The translations under genes and the position numbers were made by a program. A DNA stretch of 64,000 nucleotides, from positions 24,296 to 88,295 of the forward strand of contig JAPLAA010000024.1 of NCBI GenBank assembly GCA_026393475.1, read 5' to 3'. Shown one piece after another: positions 18,171-26,551 of the stretch (within the stretch, counting starts at the first letter, position 1; every line of letters starts with the position of its first letter). The notes beneath the pieces are model-generated. The model was not told the origin of the DNA and did not search any database. It saw only the letters and a list, made by a program, of their open reading frames with translations. Source of the stretch: Actinomycetota bacterium. Its GTDB lineage: Bacteria; Actinomycetota; Acidimicrobiia; Acidimicrobiales; Ilumatobacteraceae.

Positions 18171-18606
18171 AACCGGTGCGTGCCCGTCGCCCGCTGCCAC
18201 CGACCGGCAGCACCCGCAGGAGATGGTGCCAGCGGCAGTCGATGCAGGCCTCGACCACGTACGCGGTGAGATCGTCCGAGCGCTGGTTGAGCGCCGCCAT
18301 CTCCTTCGCCGTCGACACGCACCGACCCTGGGCGGGCAAACGCGAGCCGAACACGTACGTGACGAGCCGCAGCGTGGACTCCTGGCAGATCGGGCAGGCC
18401 GAGCGACTCTCGGTGCCGACGTTGCGGGCCGCACGGATGAGCTCGGGGTGCGCGTCGCAGATCTGGTCCTGGCGGAGACGGCCGCGGCGGAACTCGTTGA
18501 CGAGGTGGCGACGTGACAATCGGTGGTCGACGACGCCGCGCCCCGCACCCCGCAGGGCGCCGGCGGAGAACTGGCCCTGGCCCTGCCCCTGACCCTTCGT
18601 CGACAT
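18160..18606 (-). CDS. DUF5318-like zinc-ribbon-type protein
   Basis: A 148-residue protein from ATG 18606. It begins with a Gly-Gln repeat (KGQGQGQGQ), followed by VDHRLSRRHLVNEFRRGRL and a Cys-x2-Cys pair in ACPICQES (about residues 89-96). A second site is CIDCRWHHLL (about 121-130); together these would form a zinc ribbon. In Mycobacterium a DUF5318 gene (Rv0049, from memory) lies a few genes from rpsF-ssb, so the neighbourhood is conserved. A nucleic-acid or ribosome-associated role is an inference. It is convergent with the DinB gene. The stop codon and its flank are duplicated 24 bp downstream. Confidence 0.7.
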   Translation of the reverse strand: MSTKGQGQGQGQFSAGALRGAGRGVVDHRLSRRHLVNEFRRGRLRQDQICDAHPELIRAARNVGTESRSACPICQESTLRLVTYVFGSRLPAQGRCVSTAKEMAALNQRSDDLTAYVVEACIDCRWHHLLRVLPVGGSGRRARTGSAG

Positions 18607-18732
18607 GCCGACAGAGGCTACCGACCCGGTGGTGCGGCCACCCGTGACGGACGCCCTCCTCGACGTCCTGCCAGCCCTCGCGCACCGGGCCGGATCCGCA
18701 GCCGTACACGCCCGATCGGTCACACTGGGCCC

Positions 18733-19338
18733 ATGAGCACCAACGTCTGGTTCGGGAAGGGCGTCGCCGACGACGGCGAGTTCCGCCTGTGCGGCAACGT
18801 CAGCGGGAAGCGGACGATCGAGCTCGGGATCGCCCCCGTGCCGTCGTCGGTACCGGCCAACGCGATCACGCTCGCGCTCGCCGGTGCCAAGTCGATCGTC
18901 GTCGACCCGAGCGACGAGCGCATCGCCGACATCCGGCGCCAGGCCGAGCAGGCCGAGGTCCGCGTCGAGTGCCACCTCGGCGAACTCGCCGACCTCGGCT
19001 TCGCGACGAGCGGCTCGGTCGACCTCGTCGTCGCCACCCACACCCTCGACGACGTCGACGACCTCCCGCGGCTGCTCCGCCAGGTGCACCGCGTGCTGCG
19101 GCCAGACGCGTCGTTCGTGGTGTCGCTCACCCATCCGTTCGCCGCGATGTTCGACGCCGGGGTCGACGCACCCTTGCGTCGCTACGGCACGTCGGCGCGT
19201 TCGATCGGCGAGCTGTTCATGAGCTTCGAGCGCAGCAACTTCCGCATCGACGTGATCCACGAGCTCACCCCGCTGACCGCACGCGACGCGCTGGTGCCCA
19301 CGGTGCTGCTGCTCCGAGCGCGCAAGCTCGGGGTCTGA
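18733..19338 (+). CDS. SAM-dependent class I methyltransferase
   Basis: A 201-residue protein from ATG 18733. The Rossmann-type fold is seen as RTIELGIAPVPSSVPANAITLALAGAKSIVVDPSDERI: motif I is atypical (ELGIAP in place of DLGCGxG) but the following acidic residue (VDPSDERI) matches motif II. It then has SVDLVVATHTLDDVDDLPRLLRQVHRVLRPDASFVVSLTHP (motifs IV-VI), the usual class I layout. The substrate is unknown. It is divergent from the DUF5318 gene (127 bp apart). Confidence 0.75.
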   Translation: MSTNVWFGKGVADDGEFRLCGNVSGKRTIELGIAPVPSSVPANAITLALAGAKSIVVDPSDERIADIRRQAEQAEVRVECHLGELADLGFATSGSVDLVVATHTLDDVDDLPRLLRQVHRVLRPDASFVVSLTHPFAAMFDAGVDAPLRRYGTSARSIGELFMSFERSNFRIDVIHELTPLTARDALVPTVLLLRARKLGV

Positions 19339-19443
19339 CCAGGGGCTCGCCGGCCCCGTGCGTCCCGTCGACCGGGATCAACTACCGTTCGACTCGTTCG
19401 ACCCGCCACGGCGACCGCCGTGCCACCGATCGGAGCCGACCGC

Positions 19444-20277
19444 ATGGACATGACCTCCTCACCGGGCCGACGCCGCCAGCGGCGACGCTCCGTCCGACCC
19501 TGGCTCGCGATCGGAACCGTCGTGTGCCTCGGCCTCGCAGCCTGCTCGTCGGACGACTCGACCGATGCCGGCGATTCGAGCGGCACCCCCGAGGACACCT
19601 CCGGCGGAGACGCAGGTGGGGACACGGGCACGGGTGGTGACCTCGCCGATCAGGTGGCGGCAGCCGAGGCCGAGGTCGCCCGCCTGACCGAAGAACTCGA
19701 CTCGGCGACGGCCGCAGCCGATGCCGCGGCGGCCGCCGCGGACGAGGCAGCCGCGGCGAAGGAGGAGTTGTCGACGCAGCTGGCAGCGGAGACCGAACGT
19801 GCCGACGAAGCAGAGGGGACCCTCGAGGGCATCGCCTCGATCTTCCCCGTCACCATCGACTCGTCGCTCGACAACTCGGTGATCGCCGGCACCTGGAACA
19901 TCAGGTACGAGGAGGTCTACTGCGACACGTACGCGTTCTGCGGCACGATCCCGCGAGTGGGTCAGGCGACGATCGCGACGACGCCGGAGCGGTTCCTCCG
20001 CCTCGACATCCCCGGCATCTTGTCGGCCGGCCTCTTCTCCGTCAGCGGATCGCTGTACGGCATCACCGACAGCACCCAGCTGGTCGCGCCCTGCGAGAAC
20101 GGTCCGCGGATCGCCCGTCTCACCGTCACGCTCTACGCCGACGGCGTCACCCTCACCGTCGACGGCACTCGTACGGTGCAGGAGATGGCGGCGAGCATCA
20201 CGGTCGCGTCGCCCAACGAGGACGGATGCCCCGGTGGCCTCGTGTTCTACGGGGCCCAGCTCACGCGCGCCGGATGA
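19444..20277 (+). CDS. Lipoprotein with coiled coil, first gene of an SPFH operon
   Basis: A 277-residue protein from ATG 19444, preceded by GGAG; GTG 19420 is a weaker alternative. Basic residues, a hydrophobic core and the lipobox LAAC (Cys at about residue 34) mark a lipoprotein. A Ser/Asp/Gly-rich linker follows, then an Ala/Glu-rich coiled coil (about 70-135). The C-terminal domain (about 140-277) has four Cys that could form disulfides (YCDTYAFC, APCENG, EDGCPG). No family is recognised. Its stop overlaps the start of the SPFH gene (ATGA), so it is co-translated with it and probably works at the outer face of the same membrane complex. Confidence 0.7.
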   Translation: MDMTSSPGRRRQRRRSVRPWLAIGTVVCLGLAACSSDDSTDAGDSSGTPEDTSGGDAGGDTGTGGDLADQVAAAEAEVARLTEELDSATAAADAAAAAADEAAAAKEELSTQLAAETERADEAEGTLEGIASIFPVTIDSSLDNSVIAGTWNIRYEEVYCDTYAFCGTIPRVGQATIATTPERFLRLDIPGILSAGLFSVSGSLYGITDSTQLVAPCENGPRIARLTVTLYADGVTLTVDGTRTVQEMAASITVASPNEDGCPGGLVFYGAQLTRAG

Positions 20278-21185
20278 GCCTCATGGGGTTGGTGGTTCTG
20301 CTCGTCGTGGCGGTGCCGATCGTCGGCTTCGTCGGCTGGCTGTTGCTCGACGAGTCGCTCGTGCGCATCCCGTCGGGCAACCTCGGGTTGCTCCTGGTGC
20401 ACGGCAAGGCGACGAAACAGGTGCTCGGCCCCGGCCGCCACATCGTCCCGTCGTTCCGCCAGCACTCGGTCCAGCAGTACCCGGCCCTCGAGCTCGCCTA
20501 CCGCGCCGACGGGTGCCTGGACGCCGTCCACATCGACCTCGAACGCAGTGGCCCTGTCATCGAGGCGGTGCTCGGCGATCGCACGCCGGTGGTCGTGGCG
20601 TGCACGATGCGGTACCGCCTGGTCGCCGATCGGCTTCGCGACGTGCACGAAGCCGTTGGCCCCGACGGGTTGTGGAGCTCGATCCGCGATCTCGTCGAAC
20701 ACGAGGTCCGGGACGCGCTGCTCGAGCCGACCGTGACGATCGACAGCCTCTTCGGCCGCGAACGGCGCGAGCTCGGCTCGACGCTGTCGCTCCGACTCGG
20801 GACGGCGCTCGAGACACACGGGTTCGCACTGACGGGCTTCTCGCTGGCCGGCGTCGATCTCGGTGCGGCCGGCACCGTCGTCGCCGCCACGGCGCGGGCC
20901 CGGCTCGAACTCGAACGTGAGAAGGCCGAGGCCCGGGTCCGCCGGCAGCGGGTCACCAACGACGCCCAGCTCGCCGATGCGTGGGGCGAACGAACGGCAG
21001 ACATCGCACTGCGCCACCGGGAACTCGACACCTGGCGTGAGGTGCTCGCTCGCGAGGGCTCCCTCGCCCCGCAGCCCGGCGCCGCGCACGTTCGACGGAT
21101 GCCGTCCGCCCAGCAGGGCCCGGACAGCACCATCGCCTCCGCCGACGTCGAGCCCCCGTCCTCCGAAGGGGTCGAGCGCACGTGA
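20274..21185 (+). CDS. SPFH (Band 7/stomatin-like) membrane protein
   Basis: A 303-residue protein from ATG 20274. An N-terminal hydrophobic helix (about residues 3-25) anchors it. RIPSGNLGLLLVHGKATKQVLGPGRHIVP is the start of an SPFH domain, followed by VVVACTMRYRLVADRLRDVHEAVG and a region with DSLFGRERRELGSTLSLRLGTALETHGFALTGFSLAGVDL (about 150-205). A charged coiled coil follows (about 210-265). SPFH proteins form ring-like membrane scaffolds. The gene is translationally coupled on both sides (ATGA and GTGA overlaps), so lipoprotein, SPFH and the next membrane protein form one unit. The function of this unit is not known. Confidence 0.8.
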   Translation: MSLMGLVVLLVVAVPIVGFVGWLLLDESLVRIPSGNLGLLLVHGKATKQVLGPGRHIVPSFRQHSVQQYPALELAYRADGCLDAVHIDLERSGPVIEAVLGDRTPVVVACTMRYRLVADRLRDVHEAVGPDGLWSSIRDLVEHEVRDALLEPTVTIDSLFGRERRELGSTLSLRLGTALETHGFALTGFSLAGVDLGAAGTVVAATARARLELEREKAEARVRRQRVTNDAQLADAWGERTADIALRHRELDTWREVLAREGSLAPQPGAAHVRRMPSAQQGPDSTIASADVEPPSSEGVERT

Positions 21186-21820
21186 CCGCGGCGGACGAAC
21201 AGCGTCGTCTCCGTGGCGATCAGGCGCTCGAGATCCTGGCCGTGATCATCCTCGGTCTCGCGACCGTCGGCACGGCCTGGTGCGGCTTCCAGGCCTCACG
21301 CTGGAGCGGTGAGGAGAGCCGCCGCGCCCGTGACTCCAGCGACCTCCGGATCGAGGCGTCGCGACAGTTCGGGCTCGCGTCACAGATCGTCCAGTACGAC
21401 ACCAGCACCGCGTCCGACTACGCACAGGCGCTCGCCGACCGCGACGCCGACCTCGCGACGTTCATCAGGACGTCGTTGGCGCGCGACGAGTTCGTGCCCG
21501 TCCTCGACCGATGGGAAGCCGAGTACCGGCGCGGTGAGGATCCGGCGAACCTGCTCGAGGACCAGGACTACCTCGACGCCCAGTTCGCCGAGTTCCGGGC
21601 GACCGACGCCGAGAGCGAGGCGGTCGCGGCCGTCGCCGAGCAGGCGGCACGGAATTCCGACCGGTACGTCGCGAACACCGTCCTCCTCGCGATGGCCTTG
21701 TTCTTCGCCGGTGTGACGGGCTCGTTCCGCAACCGAGTGCCCCGGCTGCTGCTCCTGTCCGGCGCCGGCCTGATCGCCGCGTGGGTGGCGTCACAGCTGA
21801 TCGATCTCCCGGTGGCCTGA
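21182..21820 (+). CDS. Membrane protein of the SPFH operon
   Basis: A 212-residue protein with GTG start at 21182 overlapping the SPFH stop. One helix near the N-terminus (about residues 17-38) and two near the C-terminus (about 163-180 and 187-206) flank a soluble, acidic helical domain rich in DTSTASDYAQALADRDADL and EYRRGEDPANLLEDQDYL. It resembles the hypothetical two-to-three-helix proteins called DUF4337-like, but I am not sure of the family. Co-translation implies a complex with the SPFH protein and the lipoprotein. Confidence 0.65.
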   Translation: MTAADEQRRLRGDQALEILAVIILGLATVGTAWCGFQASRWSGEESRRARDSSDLRIEASRQFGLASQIVQYDTSTASDYAQALADRDADLATFIRTSLARDEFVPVLDRWEAEYRRGEDPANLLEDQDYLDAQFAEFRATDAESEAVAAVAEQAARNSDRYVANTVLLAMALFFAGVTGSFRNRVPRLLLLSGAGLIAAWVASQLIDLPVA

Positions 21821-21900
21821 CCGAAGCGGTGGACCCGGCGTCGCCGGTCGCCGGTCGCCGATCCGATGGCCGATGGCCGATGGCCGGGTGCCGGGGGCCG
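21821..21900. repeat. GC-rich short repeats between convergent genes
   Basis: Overlapping copies of CGCCGGT and ATGGCCG fill the 86-bp gap between the membrane-protein stop and the convergent GGDEF-EAL stop. No clean hairpin terminator was seen. It is one of the post-stop repeat tracts. Confidence 0.45.
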
Positions 21901-21906
21901 GTACAG

Positions 21907-24900
21907 CTAGGTGAGCGTGCGTTCGGCCTCGACGATCTCGGCGGGTCGTGGGCGTCCGAACAGGTAGCCCTGACCGCGATCGCAGCCGAGCTCGCGCAGG
22001 CGGGTGAGCTGCAGCGGCGTCTCCACGCCCTCGGCGACGACGGCGAGTCCGAGGGAGTGGCCGAGGCGAACGACGGCCTCGACGATCGTGCTGTCCTCGT
22101 TGTCGATGCCCAGGCCGTTCACGAACGAGCGGTCGACCTTGATCGCCTCGACCGGGAACCGCTTGAGATAGGTGAGCGACGAGTAGCCCGTCCCGAAGTC
22201 GTCGACGCTGAGGTGGAGGCCGACGCCGCGCAGCTCGCGCAGCGCGACCGACGCCGCCTTCACGTCGGCCATGAGGGCGGTCTCGGTGATCTCGAGCCAC
22301 AGCGAGCCGGCGGGTACGCCCGACTCGGCCAACGCCTCGGACACGACGTCGAGGAACGTGCCGCTGAGCAGCTGCCTGCTGCTCACGTTCACCGCGATCG
22401 ACAGGTCGGCGAAGTTCGGCATCCGCTCCCGCCACTGTCCGAGCTGGGCGAGCGAGGCGCGCAGGATCGCCGCGCCGACGTCGTTGATGATCCCGGTCTC
22501 CTCGGCCATCGGGAGGAACTGGTCGGGGCCGAGCAGGCCGCGGTCGGGGTGCCGCCAGCGGGCCAGCACCTCGAACCCGGTGAGCACGCCGCTGTCGAGG
22601 TCGACGATCGGTTGGTAGTAGGGGACGATCTCGTCGCGTTCGATGCCGCGGCGCAGTTCGTTGGTGGTGCGCAGCGTCGCGAGCGACGCGTCGTGCACGC
22701 CCTGGGCGAACACCTCGACGCAGTCGCGCCCGCGGGCCTTCGCCCGGTACATGGCCGCGTCGGCGTCGCGCAGCAGGTCGCTGGCCGTCACGTCGGTGCG
22801 GTCCGCCACGGCGATGCCGATGCTGCCGGTCACGAACAGCTCCACACCGTCGAGTGTCAGCGGCCGGGCGATCTCGGTGCGCAACCGTTCCGCCATCGCG
22901 AGCGGCGGGAAGTCGCCGTGGTAGTCGCTGAGCATGACGATGAACTCGTCGCCGCCGAACCGGCTGAGCATGTCGTGATCGCGGAGCACGGCGCGGAGCC
23001 GCTGGGTCATGCCCTTCAGGAGCTGGTCGCCGATGGCATGGCCGAGCGAGTCGTTCACCACCTTGAAGTTGTCGATGTCGACGAACAGCACGGCGGTGGT
23101 GCCGAGCGGCGCCGACGCCAACCGTTCGGTCAGCTCGGCGGTGAACTGTGACCGGTTGGGCAGGCGCGTCAGTTCGTCGTGGGTCGCGGCCCACCGGAGT
23201 TGTTCGGCGCTGCGGCGCTGCTCGGTGATGTCCTGGACGTGGGCGATCACCAACCGTTCACCGTTGTCCTCGAACACCGACACCGACGTGTTCGCCCACA
23301 CGGTCGAACCGTCGTCGCGCACATACCGCTTCTCGATGGTGTAGTCGTCGATCGAACCGGCCGCAGCGCGCACGAGCAGCACGTCGTTGCGCGACCAGTC
23401 GTCGGGGTGGGTGATGTCGCGGATCGAGCGCCCGACGAGCTCGTCACGCGTGGTGCGCATCATCGACAGCATCGTGTCGTTGACGTCGACGATGCGGCCG
23501 GCATCGACGGTCGCGAGTGTCATGCCCGTCGGCGCCCCGTGGAAGGCGAGCCGGAACCGCTCGCGGGCCCGTTCGAGCGCCGCCGCCTCGCGCAGGCTCG
23601 CCGACACGTCGCGCAACGACACCACGACCTCGTCGGGATCGCGCACCGGCAGCATCGCGTCGACGGCGACGATCAGGTCGGCCCGCGCCGGCGGGGCGAG
23701 CGGCAGGTTGACCGGGGCACCGTCGAAGCCGCCGCCCGCCTGCACGTGCTGCCAGAGCGAGGCTGTGAGCTCACGCGACGACGCGGCCACCAGGTCGCGG
23801 AAGTCGCGGCCGATCAGCTCGTCGGCCGAGCGTGCGGTGAGCTGCTGGGCCGCGGCGTTCGCATCGCGGATGATCCCGCCGCGGTCGATCACCACCACCG
23901 CCTCGGGCAGGTCGTCCAACAGGTTGCGCAGCTGGCGTTCCTTCGTGCCGAGTTCGCCGATCGTCCGGGTGAGCTGCTGGGAGTACTCCGAGCTCTCCCA
24001 GGCGCGCACCCCCTGGTCGACCGTGACGGCGAGGACGAACACGATCGACAGGGCGCCGGAGAAGGCGCTCACCGGATGGTCTCCGATCAGGTACTTGCTG
24101 ACCGCCATGGTCATCGACACCGTCGCCGGGAGGTACACCGCCACCATGCGGAGCACCTCGGGTCGGTGGCTCTCCTCACCGCGACGCGACGCCCGGCCGG
24201 CGAGTGCCGTGAGGAGGACCAGGAACGCGCCCCAACAGATGACCGCGGCGATGCCGCCGACACCGCCGAACGGACCGCCGCTCAACGACGAGATGATGTC
24301 GCCCGCGGCGGAGCACACCAGCAGCCCGGCGATCACGAGGATCGTCGGCGAGCGCTGCTGCAGGACCATCACGACCGCGAGCGACGCGACCGTGATGTCG
24401 ACGACGGGCAACCCGACGAGGATCAGCTGATCGCCGAACGCCAGACCCGTGGCCCGCTCGCGCAGCCACAGCTCCCAGATGACGAACACGATCGACACGG
24501 CCATCACCAGGCTGTCGACCGCGAGCGCCATCCGGCGGACCGACTGGTAGCGCCAGAGACGGATCAGCAGGGCGCCGAACACGAGCAGCGGGGTCAGCAC
24601 GAACGCACCGTCGACGGCGCTCGGCCAGCGGTCGACGCCCCATCCCACCTGCATCGTGACGCGCAGCAACTGGGCGACCGCCCACCATCCGGTGGCGAGG
24701 AGGAACAGTCGGGCGGTGGCGCGGCGGTCGACGCTCGCCCGCCAGGTCATCGACACCGTCGCGACCCCTGCTGCGACGACGAGGGCGGTGTTCGACGCGG
24801 TGCCCCAGCGCTCGACGTCGGTCCCGTGGATGCCGGCTTCGGTGACGATGCCGGCGACGACGGCCGCGATCACCACGAGGACCAGCCGGTCGCTGGGTGC

Positions 24901-25077
24901 GGCGGCGGACTCCTCGCCCACCGGACCGACCAGACCGGTCGGGCCGACCGGTGCTGGTGCTCCGGCTGGGGACGGGGACGGGGACGGGGACGGGGACGCG
25001 TTCGTGGGGGCGGTGGTCCCTGCGTGTGACCATCCCGGTTGCCCCATCATCACCCCCGCCCGATCGCGGGGGATCAT
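21907..25077 (-). CDS. Membrane PAS-PAS-GGDEF-EAL cyclic-di-GMP protein
   Basis: A 1,056-residue sensor for cyclic-di-GMP turnover. The N-terminus is cytoplasmic with an (SP)5 repeat, then about eight to ten transmembrane helices (about residues 65-345). Two PAS domains follow (about 385-630), the second with PAC-like DGSTVWANTSVSVFED. The diguanylate cyclase domain (about 640-800) has an intact GGDEF motif near residue 707. The EAL domain (about 805-1050) reads EVL instead of EAL near residue 836, but keeps NVSSRQL, the E of LEITETALM, DDFGTGYSSL, KVDRSFV and AEGVET. It may therefore both make and break c-di-GMP. ATG 25077 sits one base beyond the pcnA stop, so the two are probably co-translated; M10/M11 are alternatives. 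Confidence 0.9.
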   Translation of the reverse strand: MIPRDRAGVMMGQPGWSHAGTTAPTNASPSPSPSPSPAGAPAPVGPTGLVGPVGEESAAAPSDRLVLVVIAAVVAGIVTEAGIHGTDVERWGTASNTALVVAAGVATVSMTWRASVDRRATARLFLLATGWWAVAQLLRVTMQVGWGVDRWPSAVDGAFVLTPLLVFGALLIRLWRYQSVRRMALAVDSLVMAVSIVFVIWELWLRERATGLAFGDQLILVGLPVVDITVASLAVVMVLQQRSPTILVIAGLLVCSAAGDIISSLSGGPFGGVGGIAAVICWGAFLVLLTALAGRASRRGEESHRPEVLRMVAVYLPATVSMTMAVSKYLIGDHPVSAFSGALSIVFVLAVTVDQGVRAWESSEYSQQLTRTIGELGTKERQLRNLLDDLPEAVVVIDRGGIIRDANAAAQQLTARSADELIGRDFRDLVAASSRELTASLWQHVQAGGGFDGAPVNLPLAPPARADLIVAVDAMLPVRDPDEVVVSLRDVSASLREAAALERARERFRLAFHGAPTGMTLATVDAGRIVDVNDTMLSMMRTTRDELVGRSIRDITHPDDWSRNDVLLVRAAAGSIDDYTIEKRYVRDDGSTVWANTSVSVFEDNGERLVIAHVQDITEQRRSAEQLRWAATHDELTRLPNRSQFTAELTERLASAPLGTTAVLFVDIDNFKVVNDSLGHAIGDQLLKGMTQRLRAVLRDHDMLSRFGGDEFIVMLSDYHGDFPPLAMAERLRTEIARPLTLDGVELFVTGSIGIAVADRTDVTASDLLRDADAAMYRAKARGRDCVEVFAQGVHDASLATLRTTNELRRGIERDEIVPYYQPIVDLDSGVLTGFEVLARWRHPDRGLLGPDQFLPMAEETGIINDVGAAILRASLAQLGQWRERMPNFADLSIAVNVSSRQLLSGTFLDVVSEALAESGVPAGSLWLEITETALMADVKAASVALRELRGVGLHLSVDDFGTGYSSLTYLKRFPVEAIKVDRSFVNGLGIDNEDSTIVEAVVRLGHSLGLAVVAEGVETPLQLTRLRELGCDRGQGYLFGRPRPAEIVEAERTLT

Positions 25078-25078
25078 A

Positions 25079-26551
25079 TCATGATGAGTGGTCGTTCCAC
25101 CACTCTATGAGGCGACGAGTTGCCTCGGTCGGTCCGACCGGGCCGGCGTCGAGTCGCAGCTCGGTGAGGAACTGCACCGCCCGACCCACGTCGCGCCCGG
25201 GCGAGAGCCCGAGCACCTCCATCACGGTCGCGCCGTCGAGCTCCGGCGCGAACGATCCGAGATCCTCCCGATCGGCGAGCGCCGCGAGCTGCGCCACCGC
25301 GCCGTCCACGCGCGCCATCGCGGCCGCCGCCGAGCCGTCGACCAGCGCAGCGGCGTTCGCCCGGGCGAGGAGGACCGCCTGGTCGAGCCAGGGTCCGGCG
25401 TCGCGTACGAGCCGTCGGACCTCGCCCGCGGTCCAGCGACCCGACCCGCCGGCCGGGCCGCCCGACAGCCGCTCGTGCACCGCCACCAGTGTCCCGATCG
25501 CGTCGATCGACGCGAGCGACGAACGGAGCGCACGCATCCGGGCCCGCGCCACCGACGGGCCGAGCGCGGCGAACATGCCCGCCCACCGCAGGTGTCGATC
25601 GTCGGCGCCCACCGGCAACGCGGCCACGACCGCGAGGGTGTGTGCCAGCGCATCCGCGTGTCGCGACCCGTCCACCACACGGTCGGCGAGCGCGGCGACC
25701 TCCGGGAGGGCCTGGCGGCCGAGGTCGGTGGCGAACACGAACCGCAGCCCGCCCGACGGCGCCGACGCCGCGAGCAGCTTGTCGAGCTCGTCACGGATCC
25801 GCTCGGCCGACACGATCGACAGTCGCTCCGCCATCGACCCGACCGCGTCGAGCAACTCGGGCACCGGCACCAGGTCGTAGCGCGCGATGAACCGGGCGGC
25901 CCGCAACATCCGCAGCGGGTCGTCGCTGAAGCTCTCGGCCGGTGTGAGCGGCGTGCGCAACACCTTGGCCGCCAGGTCGGCGACCCCGCCGAACGGATCG
26001 ACCAGCGACGGCGACGGCGACGTCACCTCGATCGCCATCGCGTTCACGGTGAAGTCGCGGCGCGACAGGTCGGCGACGATGTCGTCGGAGAACGCCACCT
26101 CCGGCTTGCGCGAGTCGTCCCGATAGGCCTCGGCGCGATGGGTGGTGATCTCGAACACCCGCTCGACGGACGCGCCGTTCACATCGGCCACGCCGGCCAC
26201 CTCGACACGCTTCATCGCGCCGATCGTCCCGAAGCGCTCGCCCTGGGTCCAGATCGCGTCGGCCCACCCCTGGAGGAGCTGCTTGATCTCCTTCGGCCGC
26301 GCGGTCGTCGTCGCGTCGAGATCGAAGTCACCCTGCGGCGGTGCGTCGGGCCGGACGACGGTCGTGACGAGGTCGCGCACCGTGCCACCCACGAGGAACA
26401 GCCGGTGCCCTGCCGCACCGAAGCGGTCGGCCAGCGGGGCGAGCTCGTCCATCACCGCCGCGACGTGCGGCGAACCCAACAGCGCCACCATCGGATCCGC
26501 TGCATCCGACGGAACGGCATCCGACGAGACGGGCGGGCGCGACGGACTCAC
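25079..26551 (-). CDS. pcnA: CCA tRNA nucleotidyltransferase, HD-motif degenerate
   Basis: About 490 residues from GTG 26551, which overlaps the upstream HDAC-family stop (GTGA); ATG 26491 (470 residues) is the alternative. Class II signatures are present: LVGGTVRD, GDFDLDATTTARPKEI with the DxD metal pair, RRDFTVNAMA and DDPLRMLRAARFIARY. It adds or repairs the CCA end of tRNAs. In mycobacterial PcnA the C-terminal half has an HD domain with a His-Asp metal motif (LLHDIGKP-like). The equivalent here reads MFAALGPS, so the HD site is lost. Downstream lies the GGDEF-EAL gene. pcnA near a DUF6049-like gene is the mycobacterial arrangement. Confidence 0.9.
   Translation of the reverse strand: MSPSRPPVSSDAVPSDAADPMVALLGSPHVAAVMDELAPLADRFGAAGHRLFLVGGTVRDLVTTVVRPDAPPQGDFDLDATTTARPKEIKQLLQGWADAIWTQGERFGTIGAMKRVEVAGVADVNGASVERVFEITTHRAEAYRDDSRKPEVAFSDDIVADLSRRDFTVNAMAIEVTSPSPSLVDPFGGVADLAAKVLRTPLTPAESFSDDPLRMLRAARFIARYDLVPVPELLDAVGSMAERLSIVSAERIRDELDKLLAASAPSGGLRFVFATDLGRQALPEVAALADRVVDGSRHADALAHTLAVVAALPVGADDRHLRWAGMFAALGPSVARARMRALRSSLASIDAIGTLVAVHERLSGGPAGGSGRWTAGEVRRLVRDAGPWLDQAVLLARANAAALVDGSAAAAMARVDGAVAQLAALADREDLGSFAPELDGATVMEVLGLSPGRDVGRAVQFLTELRLDAGPVGPTEATRRLIEWWNDHSS

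Noticed and set aside
23179..25029. 616-codon plus-strand ORF opposite the GGDEF-EAL gene
   Set aside because: Shadow frame; the opposite strand has complete PAS, GGDEF and EAL motifs.
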